From positions 186,001 to 250,000 of the forward strand of contig JAHCAY010000002.1 in the NCBI GenBank assembly GCA_019634575.1: 64,000 nt of DNA. Reading direction: 5' to 3'. The stretch comes from Candidatus Didemnitutus sp. (GTDB lineage Bacteria > Verrucomicrobiota > Verrucomicrobiia > Opitutales > Opitutaceae). Of the stretch, positions 49,145 to 59,956 are shown one piece after another. A program made the position numbers and the translations under genes. Below the pieces are notes generated by a model. That model had not been told where the DNA came from and made no database searches. It saw nothing but the letters and a program-made list of their open reading frames with translations. Each line of letters starts with the position of its first letter. The first letter of the stretch is position 1.

Positions 49145-50146
49145 TCAGAACGACGGCTGCAGGCGGATGCTGCGGCGGATGGTCGTGCCGGTCTTGGTCT
49201 TGTCCGGCTTCACGGCCGCGCCTTCCTGCTCGAGCGATTCGTCCGCCTCGAAATCGATGCTCGCATCGTCGATCTTGCCGAGACGTTTCTTCACTTCCGC
49301 GGGCAGCTTGGCGCGCTCGTCGTCCGTGTTGATCGGCCCCTTGAAGGTCACGTTGCCCTTCGCGTCTTTCATCGTGAGTTCGCGCTGGCCCTTCGACGCG
49401 GTGACTTCGATCGAACCGTCGTCGTCGGAGTAGGCGAAGTTGCCTTCGGCCATGTTCAGCAGCGAGGAGCCGCCGTGGCGTTTGACCATGTGGACGCGCG
49501 GGCCGGCAAACCAGTTGCCGCGCTCCCGGCCGATGATGCGCAGGACGTCGTTCAACTCGTCGCGCGCGATGCCGGGCAACTCGCGCAGGCGCTCGACGGC
49601 GGGACCGTCGCCTTGGAAGAACTGAAACGCGCCGCCATCGACGTCACCGCCGCGGAAGCCGAACATCCGCGGGAGCTCGCGCTCCGCGAGTTTGGCGGTG
49701 ACGGTCATTTCCTTGCCGCCGCGCACGAGCGTGAGTTTCACCTCGTCGCCCGGCTTCTTCGCGCGGATGAGCACGCTGAGCTGCCGGGAATCGACGAGCT
49801 GCTGATCGCCGAGCTTCGTGAGCACGTCGTGCTCTTTCAACACGCCGACCGCCGGGCTGTCTTCGGCCACGCGGCGCACAACGAGGCCCATGCCGTCGCC
49901 GAGGCCGAGCTGCGATGCCAACACTTCGGGCAACGGACCGGTCTCGACGCCGAGGAACGTGACCTTTTCGACGGGGAGTTGCTTCTCGGATTTCTCGCCT
50001 TTCTCGATCCGCACATGGATCGGATCGCTGACTTGGATGCGCACGACGTTGGGATCGACGTGCCGGACGACGGTGGTCGCGGAGGCCGACACGGCGAGCG
50101 CGCCGCCGACCACGGCCGGGAGGATGTAACGGAGGGAATGCTTCAT
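49145..50146 (-). CDS. Exported PDZ-domain protein
   Basis: A 333-residue protein with signal peptide (MKHSLRYILPAVVGGALAVSASA) and a PDZ domain (about 70-155: FLGVETGPLPEVLASQLGL, DSPAVGVLKEHDVLTKLGDQ, KPGDEVKLTLVRGGKE). No trypsin-like catalytic triad is present, so it is not a DegP-type protease. The C-terminal half is charged, with no recognised domain. It is the third gene after an ECF sigma factor and a single-span protein, so it may be part of an envelope-stress response that the sigma factor controls. Start at 50146 places the signal peptide first. Confidence 0.82.
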   Translation of the reverse strand: MKHSLRYILPAVVGGALAVSASATTVVRHVDPNVVRIQVSDPIHVRIEKGEKSEKQLPVEKVTFLGVETGPLPEVLASQLGLGDGMGLVVRRVAEDSPAVGVLKEHDVLTKLGDQQLVDSRQLSVLIRAKKPGDEVKLTLVRGGKEMTVTAKLAERELPRMFGFRGGDVDGGAFQFFQGDGPAVERLRELPGIARDELNDVLRIIGRERGNWFAGPRVHMVKRHGGSSLLNMAEGNFAYSDDDGSIEVTASKGQRELTMKDAKGNVTFKGPINTDDERAKLPAEVKKRLGKIDDASIDFEADESLEQEGAAVKPDKTKTGTTIRRSIRLQPSF

Positions 50147-50222
50147 TTTTCGGAGTGGGATTCGGGTGACGCGTCGGTTTGCAAACCGAGTCCGGCGCGC
50201 CACCCAGGTTGGGTTTGCAAAA

Positions 50223-50813
50223 TCAATGGAAGCTCGCGGGGAGCACGCGCACCTCGTCGCGCGGCACGCTCCATTTGAGCGAGGCGTTCGTGGCGGGATT
50301 TTTCCAGGTATAGGTGTCCACGTAGCGCGCGCGGATGCGCCGCCCCGGCGTGTTGTCGTCGAGCATCACCGGGCCCTCGTCCTTGAGGTCGTAGAGCACG
50401 TTCGCCGCCTTGACCGGGCGGTAGGTGTCGACCGCCGCCAACGCGCGCGGAGCCGACGCCGGTGTCGACTCGATCGGCGGCGAGTCCACTTTTTCCGACT
50501 GCGCCAGACTCGGCGCCGTCGCCGAAGCCGCGAGGAGCGTGTCGCGCGAGATTTGCCAGCGCCAGACGCCGACCGACACCGCCAGTGCGACGGCGGCGGC
50601 CGCGGCCATTTGCCAGCTGAACCATTTCCACGAGCGCAGGGTCGTCGCCGATGCGTAGCGCGGAGCCTCGCGGATCGACCGGGGCGATTCGCGGGAGTCG
50701 GATTCCGCGTGGGAGAGCTCGTGCTCGACCCGGGCACGGAGCAGAACCGACGGACGCCGCGGGCGCAGCGCCTTCAGCTCGTTTTCCAGATCCTGGAGCG
50801 ATGTGTCATCCAT
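50223..50813 (-). CDS. Probable anti-sigma-type single-span membrane protein
   Basis: A 196-residue protein with a charged N-terminal cytoplasmic part (1-65), one hydrophobic helix (WQMAAAAAVALAVSVGVWRW, about 67-86) and a C-terminal periplasmic part. No zinc-binding HxxxCxxC motif of ZAS anti-sigma factors is seen. It overlaps the ECF sigma gene by 8 bp (50806-50813), the usual arrangement for a sigma/anti-sigma pair. The role is therefore inferred from position. Confidence 0.65.
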   Translation of the reverse strand: MDDTSLQDLENELKALRPRRPSVLLRARVEHELSHAESDSRESPRSIREAPRYASATTLRSWKWFSWQMAAAAAVALAVSVGVWRWQISRDTLLAASATAPSLAQSEKVDSPPIESTPASAPRALAAVDTYRPVKAANVLYDLKDEGPVMLDDNTPGRRIRARYVDTYTWKNPATNASLKWSVPRDEVRVLPASFH

Positions 50814-51348
50814 AACTGAGCGGCTTCAATTCCTTGCGCAGCGCGCCGAGTGCGTAGCGGTAGCGCGATGCAGCGGTGTTGGGCGAGACGTCGAGCATCT
50901 CGCCGATCTGTTCGAAAGTGAGTTCTTCCCAAATCTTGAGCACGAGCACCTCGCGCTGTTCGTCGGGCAACCGTTGGAGGGCGGTCTCGATTTCGACCCG
51001 ACGCTCGTCACCGTCGCCCGGCAGCGGGTCGAAGATCCCTTCGCGCTCCTCGAGGCCGCCGTCGGCTTTTTCCTCGCGTGCGAGCCGCCGGCCTTCGCGA
51101 CGGGCGAGATCGAGCGCGGCGCGACGCACCGAGGTGATGAGGAGCGCCTGCGGATCGCCCGGCAGCTCGCGCTGATGGCGCCAGTAACGCACAAAAGCTT
51201 CCTGCACGACATCCTCGGCGTCCGCCAGCGAACGGGTCCATTGCCGCGCACAGAGCAGCAGCTTCGGGCCGTAAGCTTCGAACCAGTCTTTCCAGGATGG
51301 GGATGCACTGCGGGCCTCCATGGGTGGTTGTTTCCTGAAAAGCGTCAT
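50806..51348 (-). CDS. ECF RNA polymerase sigma-70 factor
   Basis: A 180-residue ECF sigma factor. Region 2 shows LADAEDVVQEAFVRYWRH (about 41-58) and region 4 shows LPDEQREVLVLKIWEELTFEQIGEML followed by SPNTAASRYRYAL, the -35-binding HTH. It heads an operon with the single-span protein and PDZ protein. Start ATG 51348 or 51321 (preceded by CAGGAAAC). Terminators upstream at 51395-51474 insulate it from the small gene before it. Confidence 0.9.
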   Translation of the reverse strand: MTLFRKQPPMEARSASPSWKDWFEAYGPKLLLCARQWTRSLADAEDVVQEAFVRYWRHQRELPGDPQALLITSVRRAALDLARREGRRLAREEKADGGLEEREGIFDPLPGDGDERRVEIETALQRLPDEQREVLVLKIWEELTFEQIGEMLDVSPNTAASRYRYALGALRKELKPLSYG

Positions 51349-51394
51349 ACCCCGGCCGTTTTGTTTATCCGGACCGCGAATCGGCGCAACCGGG

Positions 51395-51425
51395 CAAAAA
51401 GAAAGGGCCGGTCCTGGACCGGCCC
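51395..51425 (-). terminator. Terminator hairpin on the minus strand
   Basis: GGGCCGGTCC (51405-51414) pairs with GGACCGGCCC (51416-51425). On the minus strand it is followed by TTTCTTTTTG, the T-run expected of an intrinsic terminator. It ends the 58-residue gene's transcript before the sigma operon. Confidence 0.85.
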
Positions 51426-51444
51426 CGCGTGGAGGGAAAATAGA

Positions 51445-51474
51445 GAGGCCCGGGCTACCCCTAACCCGGGCCTC
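51445..51474 (-). other. Second hairpin directly after the 58-residue gene
   Basis: GAGGCCCGGG (51445-51454) pairs with CCCGGGCCTC (51465-51474) around a 10-base loop. It lies between the small gene's stop and the T-run terminator, with only a modest T-rich tail of its own. A tandem terminator or a 3' stabiliser. Confidence 0.7.
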
Positions 51475-51505
51475 ATTTGCACACTATGCTTTCGGCTGAA
51501 ACTCT

Positions 51506-51682
51506 TTAGGAGGTGCGCTTCGCACCGTCGAAGGCCGCGAGGCCCAGGATACCGACCGCCGCGACGTAGGCGATGACGAGGCCGACCAGCGGGAGGTCGG
51601 TGTTCACCTTCGCGAGTTCCGCGAAGACGGCGGCGAGGGTGGCGGTAAGGGCGGCGGACTGGAGGAGATTCTTGGCGTTCAT
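51506..51682 (-). CDS. Small 58-residue membrane protein
   Basis: An ORF of 59 codons from ATG 51682 to TAA 51506. The product starts MNAKNLLQSAALTATLAAVF and has a second hydrophobic segment LVGLVIAYVAAVGILGLAAF, then the polar end DGAKRTS. GAAAGG lies about 8 bp upstream. The good ribosome site, AT-rich upstream region and two following hairpins make it convincing despite its size. Unknown family. The promoter should lie at 51683-51796, shared with the divergent LysR gene. Confidence 0.75.
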   Translation of the reverse strand: MNAKNLLQSAALTATLAAVFAELAKVNTDLPLVGLVIAYVAAVGILGLAAFDGAKRTS

Positions 51683-51796
51683 GTGGGTGAACCTTTCTGT
51701 TTCGTGGATGAGTTGGTTGCTTTGCTGCCCAGAGAATACGGCAAACCTTGCAATAGGAGAAATACTTCGTTTCTATGCATCTCATAGTTTTATCCG

Positions 51797-52738
51797 ATGG
51801 AAATCTACCAACTTCGTTACTTTGCCGCGGTCGCCGAGACCGGCAACTTTACCAAAGCGGCGAGCCGTAGTTTTATTTCTCAACCATCTCTTAGTCAGCA
51901 GATTTTGAATCTTGAAGAAGAGCTCGGGCAGACGCTTTTCCATCGCCTTGGTCGCAAAGTCAGCCTGACCCCCGCCGGCGAACTCCTCCTTGAGCGAGCC
52001 CATCGCATCATCGCCGAGGCCGACGACGCCGTCCGCGAACTAAAGGAAGACCCCGCGCAAGGCCACCGCGTCTCGGTCGGGGTGATCCCGACGGTCGCCC
52101 ACTTTTTCCTCCCCGCCATCCTCGCCTATTGCCGGGCGAACGAGGTCAAGCTCCACCTCCAAACCCGCGAAGACTTCCGTCCCACGGTCGTCCAAGCCGT
52201 CTTGGACGGCGACCTGGAATTGGGCGTCGTCCCGCTGCCGGTCAACGAGCCGCGCATCGAGACCTCGATGCTCTTCTCAGAGCCCTTGCTGCTCGCCATC
52301 GCAGCCGACCATCCGCTCGCCACAGCCCCCAACGTCACGCTCGAAGACCTGCGCGACCAGGATTTCATCATGCTCGGCACGGGCTCTTCGACCGCCACGC
52401 AAGTGCAACGCCTGCTCGGCGACCACGATTTCGAACCCCGGGTGCTGCACCGCGTCGCCCAGCTCTCCACGGCGAAAGCGCTCACCGCGCTCGGCGTCGG
52501 CATCAGCGTGCTGCCCCGCAGCGCGCGCACCGCCAACGATCCCGCCGGCCTCGTCTACCGCAAATTCTCCGGCAAAGTGCCCATGCGCGAGATCGCGCTG
52601 ATCCGCCACTACCGACACCATCACACGAAAGGCGCGAAACTCTTCACCGACGCCGCCCACGCCGTCGTCGGGCCGATGCAAACCGCGCAGGCGCAAACCA
52701 CCCCGCCCTTTCGGACACTGGGCAGCACGCAAAGCTGA
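51797..52738 (+). CDS. LysR-family transcriptional regulator
   Basis: A 313-residue LTTR. The N-terminal winged HTH shows RYFAAVAETGNFTKAASR, ISQPSLSQQILNLEEELG and FHRLGRKVSLTPAGE. The effector-binding domain (90-295) resembles OxyR-like members in layout, but the redox cysteine pair is absent, so it is not a peroxide sensor. It is divergent from a small membrane protein gene and 39 bp ahead of an MFS gene, which may be its targets. Confidence 0.9.
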   Translation: MEIYQLRYFAAVAETGNFTKAASRSFISQPSLSQQILNLEEELGQTLFHRLGRKVSLTPAGELLLERAHRIIAEADDAVRELKEDPAQGHRVSVGVIPTVAHFFLPAILAYCRANEVKLHLQTREDFRPTVVQAVLDGDLELGVVPLPVNEPRIETSMLFSEPLLLAIAADHPLATAPNVTLEDLRDQDFIMLGTGSSTATQVQRLLGDHDFEPRVLHRVAQLSTAKALTALGVGISVLPRSARTANDPAGLVYRKFSGKVPMREIALIRHYRHHHTKGAKLFTDAAHAVVGPMQTAQAQTTPPFRTLGSTQS

Positions 52739-52777
52739 GTTGCGCCACGCGCATTTCTGAGGACGCTGCGCCGCTCC

Positions 52778-54010
52778 ATGTCCGGAACTCCCCGCATCCA
52801 CGAACGCCTGCTGCTCTTCACCTTGGCGGCCGTGCAATTCACGCATGTGATGGATTACATGATCCTGATGCCGCTCGGCTCGCACCTGATGCGCGTCTTC
52901 GACATCAGCCCCGGCCAATTCAGCCGCTTGGTCGCCGCCTACTCGCTGGCCGCGGCGCTCACAGGTTTCATCGGCGGCTTCGTGCTCGATCGCTACGACC
53001 GGAAACGCGCCCTGCTCTTCCTCTACTCGGGCTTCGGCCTCTCGACCCTGGCCTGCGCGCTCGCCCCCACTTACCACTTCCTGCTCACCGCGCGCTTTGC
53101 CGCGGGCGCCTTCGGCGGCCTGGCCGGCTCCGTCGTGACCGCCGCCGTGAGCGATGTCGTCCCACCCGAACGGCGCGGCGCGGCCATGGGCGTGGTAATG
53201 ACCTCCTTTCCGATCGCGTCCGTGCTGGGCGTGCCGACCGGCCTCGCGCTCGCCGGCTACTTCGAATGGCATGCGCCGTTCTTCCTGCTCGCGGCCATGA
53301 GTCTCGTCATCGGCGTGATCGGCTGGCGCGCCCTGCCCGCCCTGCCGCCGCATCCGGTCGACCAGAATCCCTGGCGGCAAATGCGCGAGATCTGCACGCA
53401 CCCGATCCACCTGCGCGGCTTCGCGCTCTCGGCGGCGCTCGTCTTCGCCGGCGGCTGCGTCATTCCGTTCATGGCGCCGTCGATGGTCACCAATGTCGGC
53501 CTGACCGAGGCGCAACTCCCGCTCGTCTACCTCGCCGGCGGCGCGTTCACGTTCTTCACGATGCCGTGGTTCGGGCGCCTTTCGGATCGCCATGACAAAC
53601 TGCACGTCTTCGCGATCGTCACCGTGCTCGCCTGCGTATCCGTCCTCGTGCTCACACGCCTGCCGGTCGTGCCGGTTGCCATCGCCTTGCTCGTGACGAC
53701 CGCGTTCATGATCGGCATGTCGGGGCGTTTTCCGCCCGCGATGGCGCTGATCACCAATTCCGTCGAAGCGCGGTATCGCGGCGGCTTTATGAGCGTCAAC
53801 TCCGCCATCCAGCAAGGCGGCAGCGCGCTCGCCAACTCCATCGCTGGCATTTTCATCACGCGCGAAGCCGTCAGCGGCCGCCTCGAAGGTTACCCGCGCG
53901 TCGGCTACCTCGCCGTGCTGGCCTTCCTCGCCGCGATCTATCTCGCCGCGCGACTCCGCGCCGCCGCTCCGCACGCCGCTCTTTCGTCCGCGACCGCCCG
54001 CATCGCCTGA
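52778..54010 (+). CDS. MFS transporter
   Basis: A 410-residue major facilitator with about twelve hydrophobic segments. The loop 2-3 motif is GGFVLDRYDRKRALL, the loop 8-9 equivalent is GRLSDRHDKLHVF, and the motif around GAMGVVMTSFPIASVLGVPTGL resembles motif C of drug antiporters. It could be a drug or metabolite exporter, perhaps of the type carried next to LysR genes. The substrate is unknown. Confidence 0.87.
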   Translation: MSGTPRIHERLLLFTLAAVQFTHVMDYMILMPLGSHLMRVFDISPGQFSRLVAAYSLAAALTGFIGGFVLDRYDRKRALLFLYSGFGLSTLACALAPTYHFLLTARFAAGAFGGLAGSVVTAAVSDVVPPERRGAAMGVVMTSFPIASVLGVPTGLALAGYFEWHAPFFLLAAMSLVIGVIGWRALPALPPHPVDQNPWRQMREICTHPIHLRGFALSAALVFAGGCVIPFMAPSMVTNVGLTEAQLPLVYLAGGAFTFFTMPWFGRLSDRHDKLHVFAIVTVLACVSVLVLTRLPVVPVAIALLVTTAFMIGMSGRFPPAMALITNSVEARYRGGFMSVNSAIQQGGSALANSIAGIFITREAVSGRLEGYPRVGYLAVLAFLAAIYLAARLRAAAPHAALSSATARIA

Positions 54011-54053
54011 CGCGTTCGCGATTGCGGCCGGCGCGCCGCGCGCTAACAGAGGC

Positions 54054-56660
<2,607 letters not shown>

Positions 56661-56754
56661 GCGCATCGTCCATATTTCCGCTAATCGCCGTGTCACGCGG
56701 GCCTTTTTTGTCGCGTCGCCCGGGCGGCATTCTACGCTGCGCCCGACCGTTCGC

Positions 56755-57969
56755 ATGAGCCAGACACCCGCCCAAGCCCCCGTTCCCAAGCCCGTTTCCG
56801 CCTCGCCTGATCTCGAGATCAAGGACGCCGTCGTCATTTTCGATCCCATCTGGGCGGATCTCGAAGCGGACTTCGGCCGTGAGAACCTGCGCTTCCCCAA
56901 GGAGCTCATTCTCCTCGGCGGCGCACCCGGCGCCGGCAAAGGCACCAACACGCCCTATATTCTCAAAGCCCGCGGCCTCACCTGCCAGCCGATCGTGATG
57001 AGCGCGCTGCTCGACACGCCGGAGATGAAACGCCTCAAGGAAGGCGGCAACCTCATCGGCGACCGCGAGGTGCTCAGCGTCCTGCTCCGCCAGCTGCTCA
57101 AACCCGAGTATCGCGACGGCGTCATCCTCGACGGCTTCCCGCGCACCAAGGTCCAGGTCGAGTGCCTGAAGATGCTTTACGAGAAAATGATTCAGCTCTG
57201 GCGCGAGTTCTACGGCACGCCGCTGGGCATTCATTTTCGCCAGCCGATCGTCCACATCGTCGTGCTCTTCGTCGACGAGAACGAATCGATCTCGCGCCAA
57301 CTGAAACGCGGCCGCGAATCGAAGGCGCACAACGCCGAGGTCCGCACTTCCGGCCGCGGCGAGCTCTGGGAAGAGCGCGCGACCGACTTCGACGAGAGCC
57401 TCGCCGCCCGCCGCTACCGCGTGTTCAAGGAGCAGACGTGGGACGCGCTGCTCTCGCTCAAGGACGTTTTCCACTACCACCTCGTCAACGCGCAGGGTTC
57501 GCTCAACGAAGTCGAGAAAGCCATCGCCGAGGAACTCGCCTACCAAAGCTCGCTCGAACTCGACCCGCGCACCTACGACCAGCTCCGCACCCTGCCGCTC
57601 GCCAGCGAGATCGTCGTCCACGCGCGCCAGGAACTCGTGAAGCGCCTCGACGGCTACGCGCTGAACCACCCGGAACTCTTCGCCCGCGTCATCGCACTGA
57701 TCGAGAAGAAGATCATGCCGATCGTCATGCGGCACGCGATCTCGGGTCACTCGAACGTGAACAGCGAGGACCCGATCCTCGAAGAGGCGCAGGCCCTCGC
57801 GATGCTGATCGATATCTTCTCCGAGCGCGGCTACCACGCGGTCGTCGACATCATCCGCGTCGACGTGCCCGACCGCTTCGACCTCGCCACCGGCAAGATC
57901 CACTGCCGGCAGAAGAAGGTCCACCGCTTCATCATCAAGTTCCGCGGTTCGGAATTGCGCCGCGGCTGA
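56755..57969 (+). CDS. Adenylate-kinase-like nucleoside monophosphate kinase with long C-terminal extension
   Basis: A 404-residue protein. The kinase core (about 50-260) has Walker A GGAPGAGKGTNT, the NMP-binding RDGVILDGFPRTKVQVE and a LID-like segment with ESISRQLKRGRES. It is interrupted by extra helices and extended by about 140 residues (265-404), with no recognised domain apart from a FSERGYHAVVDIIRVDVPDR segment. Adenylate kinase is normally about 215 residues, so this is a divergent or fused form. A canonical adk may be elsewhere; the substrate is not certain. Confidence 0.75.
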   Translation: MSQTPAQAPVPKPVSASPDLEIKDAVVIFDPIWADLEADFGRENLRFPKELILLGGAPGAGKGTNTPYILKARGLTCQPIVMSALLDTPEMKRLKEGGNLIGDREVLSVLLRQLLKPEYRDGVILDGFPRTKVQVECLKMLYEKMIQLWREFYGTPLGIHFRQPIVHIVVLFVDENESISRQLKRGRESKAHNAEVRTSGRGELWEERATDFDESLAARRYRVFKEQTWDALLSLKDVFHYHLVNAQGSLNEVEKAIAEELAYQSSLELDPRTYDQLRTLPLASEIVVHARQELVKRLDGYALNHPELFARVIALIEKKIMPIVMRHAISGHSNVNSEDPILEEAQALAMLIDIFSERGYHAVVDIIRVDVPDRFDLATGKIHCRQKKVHRFIIKFRGSELRRG

Positions 57970-57987
57970 GCCGCGGCGCCGACGCGG

Positions 57988-59949
57988 CTACTTTTTCCCG
58001 TCCCCGGTCTTCTCGAGTGACGGGCCTTCGGCTTCGCGCAACAGCACGACCGCGGCCTTCTCGCCGGGGAGCAATCGCACGATCTCGCGCGCGAGTTGCA
58101 AGGCGAGATCGCCCTCGCCCGCCGCGATGTAGTCGCGGACGAGCCGGAACGCCGCGGCGCGCGACGCTCCGGGTTTCAACACCAGATCGCGAAACACGAT
58201 CGTCGCCGCCGGTCCCTGTTGGAGTGCCCGGCGCGCGCGGTATTCGCGCATCGCCAGCTGCGGTTCGATTTCGGAAAGCCACGCCGGCGCGCTCTTGCGC
58301 ACGCCTTGGATCAACCACACCGCGTTCTCCGCGTCGTCGCGGCGGAGCGCCAGATCGATCGCGGCGATCGCTTCCGCCCCGGAATTGAAATCGGATTCGG
58401 ACGCCGCCTTCGGCTTCGCCGCCGCGGTCGGTTCTGCGACGGTCTCGCGCGCGACGCGCAGCGCCAGTCGGGCGCTCTGTTCGCGCAGCTCGTCGTTCAG
58501 CGGCGCGAAACGCGTGGCCGTCTCCGCCAGCTGCGCCGCGGCGCGCCAGTTGCCCGCCTTTTCCAGCGTGCGCAGCACCAGCAGCACCGTCCCGGTCGGC
58601 ACCCGCGCGCCGGTCAGCGAGAAGTGATTGATCAACGCGGCGGTCTGCGTGGCGCGGTCGCTGCCCGCAGCGCGAATCGTCCGCGCCAGCAGCTCAGGCA
58701 CCGTTCGCTGCGCCTCGAGCAGTTGCGGGAGCGTGTTCTCCCATTGATCGAGCAACCGCTCCGCCTCCGCGAGCTCGCCGCGCCGGAGCATCAGCTCCGT
58801 CGTGTGCACCTGAAACGCGAACGGGTTGAACCGCTTGCGCGCCGCGATGCGCTGCGCGCGCAGCAGCGTGCCCGGCAAATCGAGCCGCACCGCCAGCGCG
58901 CCCAGTGCCTGGAGCGTCGTCTCGTCGCTCTCATGGAAGCGATAGATCTCCTCCTCCACCGCCTCGCGCCGCAGCGTGCGCTTCAATTCGTGCCACGCCT
59001 CGAAGGCGAAGAGCAGCGCCGTCGCGGGCCGCGGCGCCTGCGCCTTCAGCCGCCGCAACGCCGTTTCCAACGCCTCGGAATCCTGCGCAGCCAGGGCGAT
59101 TCCGACGTCGAGACGCGGGCTGCGCGCGGGGTCCGGCGGCACCAGCGCGAACAGCGCCGCCGCTTCCGCGCCGCGCCCCAGCGCGTGGAGCGCCGTCAGC
59201 GTCAGCCTCACGTTTTGCAAGCCGCTCACGCTCGCGAAATCCCGCGGACTGGTCTGGAGCAACGCGAGCGCCCCCGCGGCGTCGGACTTGCCCAACAACA
59301 GCGCCGCCCGCGCATTCACCACCACGGCGCGCGCGGCGGCGGCGAGCTCGGGCTTGCGCCCCGGCGCCAGCAACTCCTCGCTCCGGGACAGCGCGAGCGT
59401 CACCGCACCGTTCTCGCTCCACAATTCGAACAGCGCGCTCAGGAGCTCCGGTTGATCCGGCGTCGTGGCCAAACCTTGTTCCAGCAGCTTCGCCGCACGC
59501 ACCGGATCGCCCACCGCGAGCAACGCCGCCAATTGCATCCGCCCCGCGACGTTGCCCGGCGAGCGCGCCAGTCCTGCCCGCAGGTTGAACGAGGCCTCCG
59601 CGTATTTCCCCTCCGCGATCTGTTTCATGGCCGCAGCGACCATGACGTCGCCGCGCTGCTGTCGGAACTGGTCCCAGCGCAGCGGCGCGAGCGCGATGTC
59701 CTGCCAGCGCAAGCGCGTCTCCGGCTGGCGCGCCCACAAGTGGTGGACCGTCGTGACCGCCGCCGCGTAGCCGCCGACCGTGAGCGCAAACAGGAGCACG
59801 GCGAGCCGCTTCCAATAAATCACGAACTCCCACACCGGGACCGTGCCGATCGAAATGTGGAAACGCACCGCCCAGAGCAGCCACAGGTGACGATCGGTCG
59901 TCGCCAGCTTGCGCTGCCACGCGGAGGAAAGACGCACGTGTAGTTTCAT
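57988..59949 (-). CDS. TPR-like membrane protein, paralog A
   Basis: A 653-residue protein. An N-terminal helix (YWKRLAVLLFALTVGGYAAAV, about 46-66) is followed by a long helical repeat region with SEL1/TPR-like content such as NLRAGLARSPGNVAGRMQLAAL. The next gene on the same strand encodes a 781-residue paralog with the same N-terminal layout (YWKR-x-x-hydrophobic, RGD, LARSPGNV). No enzyme motif. Directly downstream of paralog B by 7 bp. Confidence 0.75.
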   Translation of the reverse strand: MKLHVRLSSAWQRKLATTDRHLWLLWAVRFHISIGTVPVWEFVIYWKRLAVLLFALTVGGYAAAVTTVHHLWARQPETRLRWQDIALAPLRWDQFRQQRGDVMVAAAMKQIAEGKYAEASFNLRAGLARSPGNVAGRMQLAALLAVGDPVRAAKLLEQGLATTPDQPELLSALFELWSENGAVTLALSRSEELLAPGRKPELAAAARAVVVNARAALLLGKSDAAGALALLQTSPRDFASVSGLQNVRLTLTALHALGRGAEAAALFALVPPDPARSPRLDVGIALAAQDSEALETALRRLKAQAPRPATALLFAFEAWHELKRTLRREAVEEEIYRFHESDETTLQALGALAVRLDLPGTLLRAQRIAARKRFNPFAFQVHTTELMLRRGELAEAERLLDQWENTLPQLLEAQRTVPELLARTIRAAGSDRATQTAALINHFSLTGARVPTGTVLLVLRTLEKAGNWRAAAQLAETATRFAPLNDELREQSARLALRVARETVAEPTAAAKPKAASESDFNSGAEAIAAIDLALRRDDAENAVWLIQGVRKSAPAWLSEIEPQLAMREYRARRALQQGPAATIVFRDLVLKPGASRAAAFRLVRDYIAAGEGDLALQLAREIVRLLPGEKAAVVLLREAEGPSLEKTGDGKK

Positions 59950-59956
59950 GATTCGC

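Noticed and set aside
51797..52738. OxyR
   Set aside because: Sequence style is OxyR-like, but the paired redox cysteines are missing from the effector domain.
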